Assembly: GCA_035327565.1 (NCBI GenBank)
Contig: DAOLDB010000006.1
Coordinates: forward strand, 39,443-103,442
Source: JABDLO01 sp035327565
GTDB taxonomy: Bacteria; Bacteroidota; Bacteroidia; Chitinophagales; Saprospiraceae
Direction: 5' to 3'
DNA: 64,000 nucleotides
In this document: positions 59,210-64,000 of the stretch, in pieces
How positions within the stretch are numbered: the stretch's first letter is position 1
Layout: every line of letters starts with the position of its first letter
Translations under genes and position numbers: made by a program
The notes under the pieces: model-generated
What the model saw: only the letters and a program-made list of their open reading frames with translations
What the model was told of the DNA's origin: nothing
Database searches by the model: none

Positions 59210-59926
59210 TTACAATCTTAGATCTTCTATGTGTATTCCTGGAAATTTTGATGGATCAAATGTAAATAAAGCAGGTTCGTACTTTTTATTGAATTGTACC
59301 CCAAGAATTTGAAGTGAATATTGACTTCCGTCCCGTGAAAAAAAATCCATTGTATCCATTTGATTTTTGGTTGTATTAACTCTGATTCTCATTTTTTTGT
59401 ATTCAGTACGGTTCGAAAGGGGTTTAAATTCTATTTCAGTGAATGATTCATTTTTTACCTTGCTTTTATTAGTGATGGCATAAAAGAAGTCATCTTTTTC
59501 ATAAGCTGTGATCCATTCTCTGGGAGTTAAAAAATTTTCATCATCGCTATCCATATCATTGATCTGGACTTCATGATTGTCTTTGAGGTGCAGCCATATG
59601 ATTTCACCATTACAATAGATGGCCTGATCGGTCAGGTCAACAAAGTACTTGTTGCCGTTTTGAATTACTTTCCCTTTTTGTTTTTCTTCAGCCTGACCAT
59701 TGAGCTTTATTACCATCTCAAATGTAACTTCCATTGACGAATGTGTATCATACTCCTTTTTTAGTTTGTCCAATATTTTTCTGGCTTCAGGATCAGAATC
59801 GGAGGCCTTCTGTGCATGGGAAACAAGAGGAAGTATGAATAAAATAGTAAAAGGGAACAATAGGGCAAGTCTGATCTTTTGAATCCGGAATAAGAATTCT
59901 ATATTTATGCAGAGTAATTTTTCCAT
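59210..59926 (-). CDS. LolA-like outer-membrane lipoprotein carrier
   Basis: A 238-residue exported protein (signal segment up to 'VSHAQKAS'; an N-terminal extension of about 17 residues precedes the hydrophobic run). 'ARKILDKLKKEYDTHSSMEVTFEMVIKLNGQAEEKQKGKVIQNGNKYFVDLTDQAIYCNGEIIWLHLKDNHEVQIND' is the LolA half-barrel with its hydrophobic groove, and 'FTEIEFKPLSNRTEYKKMRIRVN' follows. LolA ferries lipoproteins from the inner to the outer membrane; Bacteroidota usually have several homologues and not all are the main carrier. The start may be internal ('MKIRLAL'-like region absent), so the first Met is kept. Confidence 0.85.
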   Translation of the reverse strand: MEKLLCINIEFLFRIQKIRLALLFPFTILFILPLVSHAQKASDSDPEARKILDKLKKEYDTHSSMEVTFEMVIKLNGQAEEKQKGKVIQNGNKYFVDLTDQAIYCNGEIIWLHLKDNHEVQINDMDSDDENFLTPREWITAYEKDDFFYAITNKSKVKNESFTEIEFKPLSNRTEYKKMRIRVNTTKNQMDTMDFFSRDGSQYSLQILGVQFNKKYEPALFTFDPSKFPGIHIEDLRL

Positions 59927-60008
59927 AGCTATCTTTTCAAGAATGGTTTTTCAAATTAAAAGACGTATTATCTATTCATTTGTTTTCTTTGATTTAGTTA
60001 AACATGAG

Positions 60009-60797
60009 TTAATCTATAAAGGGTTGTTTCAATTCAAATTCATCGGAATCCTTGAAAAAAGGTAGTTTTTGTCTGTATTCCATCATGGTGTTTAAATCTA
60101 TTGTCACGGAATGAAAATCTTCCTTATTCATTGATTCAGCAATAATTTTTCCTGAAGGATCAATGGCCATAGATTCACCTATGTGGTTCAATTGGTTTCC
60201 ATCTTTGCCAATGCGATTCACTCCAATCACATAATTCTGATTTTCAATGGCTCTCGATCGCATCAAAATTTTGCGATGGTCGGCCCTCATGGATGGCCAG
60301 TTGGCTACATTTATCATTACATCATAGTTCCCAATATTTCTGCACCACACCGGAAAACGCAAATCATAACATGTAGTCAGGAAAAACCGAATTCCATGCT
60401 TTTGAATAATGACTTTTCTTTTCCCCGGAGTGAAAAATTCTCCTTCTCTGCCTGGGGTATACAGGTGCACTTTGTCATATTGCTCATAACGTCCATCCGG
60501 ATTTACCCAATAAAGGCGATTGAAATTTCTTCCTTGATCATGGATCAATATAGAGCCTGCCAATACACATTGATGTTCAGATGCTGTAAGTCGCATCCAT
60601 TCAAATGAAGGGCCGGGGTGCTGTTCAATGATGGAGGGATCATTCATGCAAAATCCTGTTGGAAAGCACTCGGGAAGAAGAATTATGTTCCCTTTCCGAG
60701 CTTGGTTTTTCTTTAATACCTTCTCATAATAAGACAAATTAATTTCCGGGCTTTTCCATTCAATGTGGGATTGTATCCAGGATATTTTTACTTCCAT
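60009..60797 (-). CDS. Omega-amidase-type nitrilase (YafV/NIT2-like)
   Basis: A 262-residue carbon-nitrogen hydrolase with the full triad: Glu43 in 'ILLPECFPTGF', Lys109 in 'YDKVHLYTPG' and Cys143 in 'LTTCYDLRFPVWCRN'. 'FFTPGKRKV' and 'NWPSMRADHRKILMRSRAIENQNYVIGVNRIGKDG' are typical of the omega-amidase branch, which hydrolyses alpha-ketoglutaramate and alpha-ketosuccinamate (by-products of glutamine and asparagine transamination). It is cytosolic and stands alone. Substrate naming is by family. Confidence 0.9.
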   Translation of the reverse strand: MEVKISWIQSHIEWKSPEINLSYYEKVLKKNQARKGNIILLPECFPTGFCMNDPSIIEQHPGPSFEWMRLTASEHQCVLAGSILIHDQGRNFNRLYWVNPDGRYEQYDKVHLYTPGREGEFFTPGKRKVIIQKHGIRFFLTTCYDLRFPVWCRNIGNYDVMINVANWPSMRADHRKILMRSRAIENQNYVIGVNRIGKDGNQLNHIGESMAIDPSGKIIAESMNKEDFHSVTIDLNTMMEYRQKLPFFKDSDEFELKQPFID

Positions 60798-61154
60798 GAC
60801 AGGGTTTTGTAATGAAATTTTAGATAAGATTAATCATAATTCTTTCGGAAGCATGACCTTTAAAATGATTTATTTAAATAAAAAACTTGAATGAAATCCA
60901 ATCTTGAAAGTACGCCCTAAAATGTTTAAAATTTGCAAAGTTTTCGAATGTTATCCATATTATTTCTACACATTACCATAGTATGATTTTTCACCATAAC
61001 CCATCGAAATATTTTAAAGGTGCAATCCACCCGATCAAACCTAATACTACTTTTTTTAAATAGAATCCAATTTGCTGGACAACTGCATTGGATAAGGTAA
61101 AATTATACTAATTTCGGTAAATAAAATCTGATTTCAGAATTAAAGTTAAAAGTA
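60798..61154. other. Divergent intergenic region, no gene seen
   Basis: Between the divergent amidase and adenine deaminase genes; it should contain both promoters. A near match to the -7 box, 'taatttcg' at about 61110, with TTG 18 bases upstream, could serve ade. No RNA or ORF apparent. Confidence 0.45.
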
Positions 61155-62780
61155 ATGGATACAATTTTTCAAGGAAACTTAGTAAATATAAAGGATAGAA
61201 AAATCCAGGGTGGCAAGATCATCGTCAGGAATGGGCGTATTATTAAAAAGGAATATGATCAGATGCAATATGATCATTTTATTCTCCCGGGTTTTATTGA
61301 TTCCCACGTTCACATTGAAAGTTCTATGCTGGTACCCAGAGAGTTTGCAAGAATTGCTGTAATGCATGGAACCATTGCAACCCTATCCGATCCCCATGAA
61401 ATTGCAAATGTACTTGGAGTGGAAGGAGTCAGATATATGATTGAAAATGGAAAGGAGGTTCCATTGAAATTTCATTTTGGCGCTCCCTCCTGTGTTCCTG
61501 CAACTACTTTTGAATCGGCAGGGGCTGTAATTGATGCACAGGACATAGAAGAAATTCTTTCATGGAAAGAGGTGCTCTATTTAGCGGAAATGATGAATTA
61601 CCCAGGGGTTTTATTTGAAGATAAAGAGGTAATGAAGAAAATTGCTATTGCAAAAAAATGGGGAAAGCCCGTGGATGGGCATGCCCCCGGATTGATGGGT
61701 GATGACGCCATAAAGTATATCCATGCCGGAATCAGTACAGATCATGAATGTTTTAAGTTGGAAGAAGCCCTTCACAAAATTACTCATGGCATGAAAATCA
61801 TCATCAGGGAGGGGAGTGCCGCAAAAAATTTTGAAGAATTATGGCCTTTGATCGACCGATTTCCGGATCGTGTGATGTTTTGTTCCGATGATTTACATCC
61901 CGATAATTTAATGGAAGGCCATATAAATGTTTTGGTAAAAAGAGCTCTGCAAAAAGGTTGTGATCTTTTTAATGTACTCAATGCCGCTAGTATCAACCCC
62001 GTTCAACACTATCGTTTACCGGTAGGTATTTTACAGGAAGGAGATCCTGCTGATTTTATAAGAGTCAGGGATTTACAATCCATGCATGTGCTTGAAACAT
62101 GGATTGATGGAGAGTGTGTGTATCAGGGAGGAAAGAGTAATATCACCTTTTCAGCCTCAAAAAAATTAAATCATTTCAATACACAGGAAATCAGGGTAGA
62201 AGATCTGAAGCTAGAAGCAGAAACCAATTCAGCATTGATCATTGTAGCTCAGGATGGGCAGTTAATCACAGGGAGCAGGGAAAGCGAAGTGAAAGTGGAA
62301 AATGGCGCGGTGGTTGCTGACCTTGATAATGATATTTTAAAAATAGTTGTAATAAACCGATATAGCAGGCAAAAACCCGCTATTGCCTTGATTCATGGTT
62401 TTGGATTGAAAGGAGGGGCTATAGCATCGTGCGTAGCACATGATTCTCATAATATCATTGCTGTGGGAGTTGAAGATACTTCTATTTGTGAATCCATCAA
62501 TGCTATCATTCAAAATCAGGGGGGTATTTCGGCTGTTAATAGCAAGCATACTGAAGTTCTGCCATTACCTATAGCGGGTATTATGTCGAATGCAAGAGCT
62601 GAATGGGTGGCAGAATCGTATAAAAAGATAGACAAAATGAGCAAAGAAATGGGATCAACATTAAAAGCTCCTTTTATGACCTTATCATTTATGGCTCTTC
62701 TGGTTATTCCTTCTTTAAAATTGAGCGACAAAGGATTGTTTAATGGTGAAAAGTTCGAATTTGTTAAGTTATATACATGA
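61155..62780 (+). CDS. ade: Adenine deaminase
   Basis: A 541-residue amidohydrolase-superfamily enzyme with the typical Ade layout. 'LPGFIDSHVHIESSMLVPREFARIAVMHGTIATLSDPHEIANVLG' (HxH at 51 and 53) opens the barrel, 'KPVDGHAPGLMGDDAIKYIHAGISTDHECF' supplies further His, and 'RVMFCSDDLHPDNLMEGHINVLVKRAL' the Asp. The C-terminal domain has 'IALIHGFGLKGGAIASCVAHDSHNIIAVGV' and 'GISAVNSKHTEVLPLPIAGIMS', specific to Ade. It hydrolyses adenine to hypoxanthine and ammonia, with Mn or Fe, in purine salvage. The gene is monocistronic. Confidence 0.95.
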   Translation: MDTIFQGNLVNIKDRKIQGGKIIVRNGRIIKKEYDQMQYDHFILPGFIDSHVHIESSMLVPREFARIAVMHGTIATLSDPHEIANVLGVEGVRYMIENGKEVPLKFHFGAPSCVPATTFESAGAVIDAQDIEEILSWKEVLYLAEMMNYPGVLFEDKEVMKKIAIAKKWGKPVDGHAPGLMGDDAIKYIHAGISTDHECFKLEEALHKITHGMKIIIREGSAAKNFEELWPLIDRFPDRVMFCSDDLHPDNLMEGHINVLVKRALQKGCDLFNVLNAASINPVQHYRLPVGILQEGDPADFIRVRDLQSMHVLETWIDGECVYQGGKSNITFSASKKLNHFNTQEIRVEDLKLEAETNSALIIVAQDGQLITGSRESEVKVENGAVVADLDNDILKIVVINRYSRQKPAIALIHGFGLKGGAIASCVAHDSHNIIAVGVEDTSICESINAIIQNQGGISAVNSKHTEVLPLPIAGIMSNARAEWVAESYKKIDKMSKEMGSTLKAPFMTLSFMALLVIPSLKLSDKGLFNGEKFEFVKLYT

Positions 62781-62968
62781 AAGGTTTAAAAAAGGAATCA
62801 TTTAAAACAATAAAGTAGTGATGTGGGTTTTTAATTTCGTTCATCCTTATCATTAGCATCATTCCGGAAAAAGAGGTATTATGTCTAAATTTTATCCATA
62901 ACAGTCTATATCAGGGAATGAATTCAATTATTTATTGTTAATCATTATATCATCAAAAAATTATTGCT

Positions 62969-63811
62969 ATGTCGTTTAATCCTAATCCAGAAAGCAAACC
63001 TCCTATTAATTTTGTAAGAATAGGGATCATTGGCTTTATCGCTTTTTTCTTTTTTATCATTCTGACTAACACAACTTTTCTTACCATTGAGCCTGGCAAA
63101 AAAGGTGTACTATTCAAGCGTTTTGCCGGTGGACTTGATAAAGAAAAGATTTATCATCAGGGCTTTCACATTGTTGCTCCATGGAACACAATGTTTATTT
63201 ACGATACCCGGGTTAATGAGGGGGTCGAGAAAATGGAGGTTTTATCCAGAAATGGTTTAACTATTGTGGTGGAACTATCCTACAGGTATTTTCCTAAGCC
63301 TGAAAGAATAGGTTATCTGCATGATGAAGTCGGAACAGAATACCTGCGAAGGATCCTGATTCCTGAAATCAGATCCGCTACCCGTGAAGTGATTGGAAAG
63401 TATCTGCCTGAAGAACTCTATAGTACAAAGAGGGAAACCATACAGGAAGAAATTTTTTCTAAAACATCGGCCGGAGTCAACCAGAAGAATATAACTGTGG
63501 ATGCTATTTTGATCAGAGAGGTCGCATTGCCTGATAAACTTCGTACGGCTATCGAACAAAAGCTTCAGGAAGAACAATTATCTTTTCAGTATGAATTCCG
63601 TCTGGACAGAGAAAGAAAGGAAGCTGAAAGAAAAATCATCGAAGCAAAAGCCAAAGCAGAAGCTAACCAAATTCTAAATGCTTCATTGACAGACAAAATT
63701 TTAAAAGATAAAGGCATCGAAGCTACACTGACATTGGCTCAGTCACCTAATAGTAAAGTGGTCATCGTTGGTGGTAGTGGAGATGGACTTCCATTAATAC
63801 TTAATAATTAA
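62969..63811 (+). CDS. Prohibitin-family (SPFH domain) membrane protein
   Basis: A 280-residue protein with an N-terminal membrane helix (about 17-37) followed by an SPFH/band 7 domain: 'TIEPGKKGVLFKRFAGGLDKEKIYHQGFHIVAPWNTMFIYDTRV', 'VELSYRYFPKPERIGYLHDEVGTEYLRRILIPEIRSATREVIGKYLPEELYS' and 'VDAILIREVALPDKLRTAIEQKLQEEQ'. A coiled coil rich in Lys, Glu and Ala (about 200-235) precedes the end. The pattern is closer to prohibitin than to HflC or flotillin. Prohibitins form ring assemblies in the membrane that shield substrates of proteases. A terminator follows directly. Confidence 0.9.
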   Translation: MSFNPNPESKPPINFVRIGIIGFIAFFFFIILTNTTFLTIEPGKKGVLFKRFAGGLDKEKIYHQGFHIVAPWNTMFIYDTRVNEGVEKMEVLSRNGLTIVVELSYRYFPKPERIGYLHDEVGTEYLRRILIPEIRSATREVIGKYLPEELYSTKRETIQEEIFSKTSAGVNQKNITVDAILIREVALPDKLRTAIEQKLQEEQLSFQYEFRLDRERKEAERKIIEAKAKAEANQILNASLTDKILKDKGIEATLTLAQSPNSKVVIVGGSGDGLPLILNN

Positions 63812-63832
63812 ATGAATTTTTTTGATTTTGGG

Positions 63833-63863
63833 CCTGTAATCTTCACACATTACAGGTTTTTTT
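63833..63863 (+). terminator. Rho-independent terminator of the prohibitin gene
   Basis: 'cctgtaat' (63833-63840), loop cttcacac and 'attacagg' (63849-63856) form an eight-pair stem followed by seven T, 21 bases after the stop codon. Confidence 0.85.
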
Positions 63864-63882
63864 ATTTTAAAAGTTTTAAGTT

Positions 63883-64000
63883 ATGAACAGCAAACTCTTG
63901 TATATATTGGTGTTTTATCTTGTGTTGATAATCAGTATCAATGCTCAGATTCTTGAATACTCATCCCCTGATTTACAAGGGATGTCTATTGAGCGTCTGG
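63883..64000 (+). CDS. N-terminus of an exported protein, cut by the window edge
   Basis: Only the first 39 codons are visible, starting at ATG 63883. They give a signal peptide ('LLYILVFYLVLIISINAQ') followed by 'ILEYSSPDLQGMSIERL'. A start such as 'SPDLQGMSIERL' resembles the opening of exported serine hydrolases of the beta-lactamase family, but too little is present to assign it. The downstream remainder lies outside this window. Confidence 0.6.
   Translation, partial: MNSKLLYILVFYLVLIISINAQILEYSSPDLQGMSIERL

Noticed and set aside
1..64000. tRNA and rRNA genes
   Set aside because: I looked in the gaps for T-loop 'ggttcga'-type strings with acceptor stems and for conserved rRNA segments and found none. 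A tRNA search program would be decisive.

Overview
The window reads as a chromosomal segment of a Bacteroidota bacterium, probably Saprospiria-like (the phylum is well supported; the class is a guess). The evidence is a C-terminal domain of the gliding/type IX secretion type B kind, the lipoprotein form of TamA (TamL) next to a giant TamB, DUF4271 beside HemD, DUF2480 beside ScpB, and several TAnnTTTG promoter boxes with little Shine-Dalgarno signal. I see no rRNA, tRNA, CRISPR array, complete insertion sequence or prophage. Coding density is high on both strands.

Layout. 1-3.7 kb: a plus-strand run of an NHL beta-propeller protein (cut by the window edge), a BASS-type sodium symporter, an APH-fold small-molecule kinase and an HpcH/HpaI aldolase, probably one uptake and catabolic operon. 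3.9-10.6 kb: a looser region with a TraB-like secreted protein, a phosphatidylcholine synthase, a broken CHAT-domain remnant, a DUF3472 lipoprotein, a DUF985 cupin and a secreted esterase, separated by gaps that hold dispersed repeats. 10.6-16 kb, minus strand: M50 site-2 protease with CBS domains, acyl-CoA dehydrogenase, HemD, DUF4271 protein and a Bor-like lipoprotein. 16-21.5 kb: a two-component pair, an alpha/beta hydrolase, a phosphoglycerate dehydrogenase-type enzyme, an FKBP lipoprotein and thioredoxin.

21.5-28.2 kb: a compact minus-strand aerobic phenylacetate operon, paaE-tetR-paaA-B-C-D-G-H-I. A shared operator-like motif lies before paaE and before paaA, and a terminator-like hairpin lies in the paaA leader. 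PaaABC plus the reductase PaaE epoxidise phenylacetyl-CoA, PaaG isomerises the epoxide, PaaH oxidises a later hydroxyacyl-CoA, and PaaI recycles CoA from dead-end thioesters. The CoA ligase (PaaK), the ring-opening enzyme (PaaZ) and the thiolase (PaaJ) are not in the window.

28.3-38.7 kb: an A-type Fe-S carrier, a DUF885-like lipoprotein, three tandem amidohydrolase-fold proteins of which only the middle one keeps the HxH metal motif, a conserved lipoprotein of unknown role, TatC, a CaCA exchanger and a YbaB/EbfC protein. 38.7-48.4 kb: a LamG protein with a secretion-sorting domain, then TamL, TamB and a barrel-fold lipoprotein on the minus strand. 49-53.5 kb: a PAS-PAS-adenylate cyclase, a small membrane protein and a penicillin acylase. 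A 900-base gap follows that contains a good candidate for a structured non-coding RNA with its own terminator. 54.4-64 kb: sugar isomerase, ScpB, DUF2480, a lytic transglycosylase, a LolA-like protein, an omega-amidase-type nitrilase, adenine deaminase, a prohibitin-family protein, and the first codons of a further secreted protein at the edge.

The points most worth a second look are the candidate RNA at 53846-54060, the catalytically degenerate amidohydrolase trio, the phenylacetate operators with the leader hairpin, the phosphatidylcholine synthase, and the dispersed intergenic repeats.
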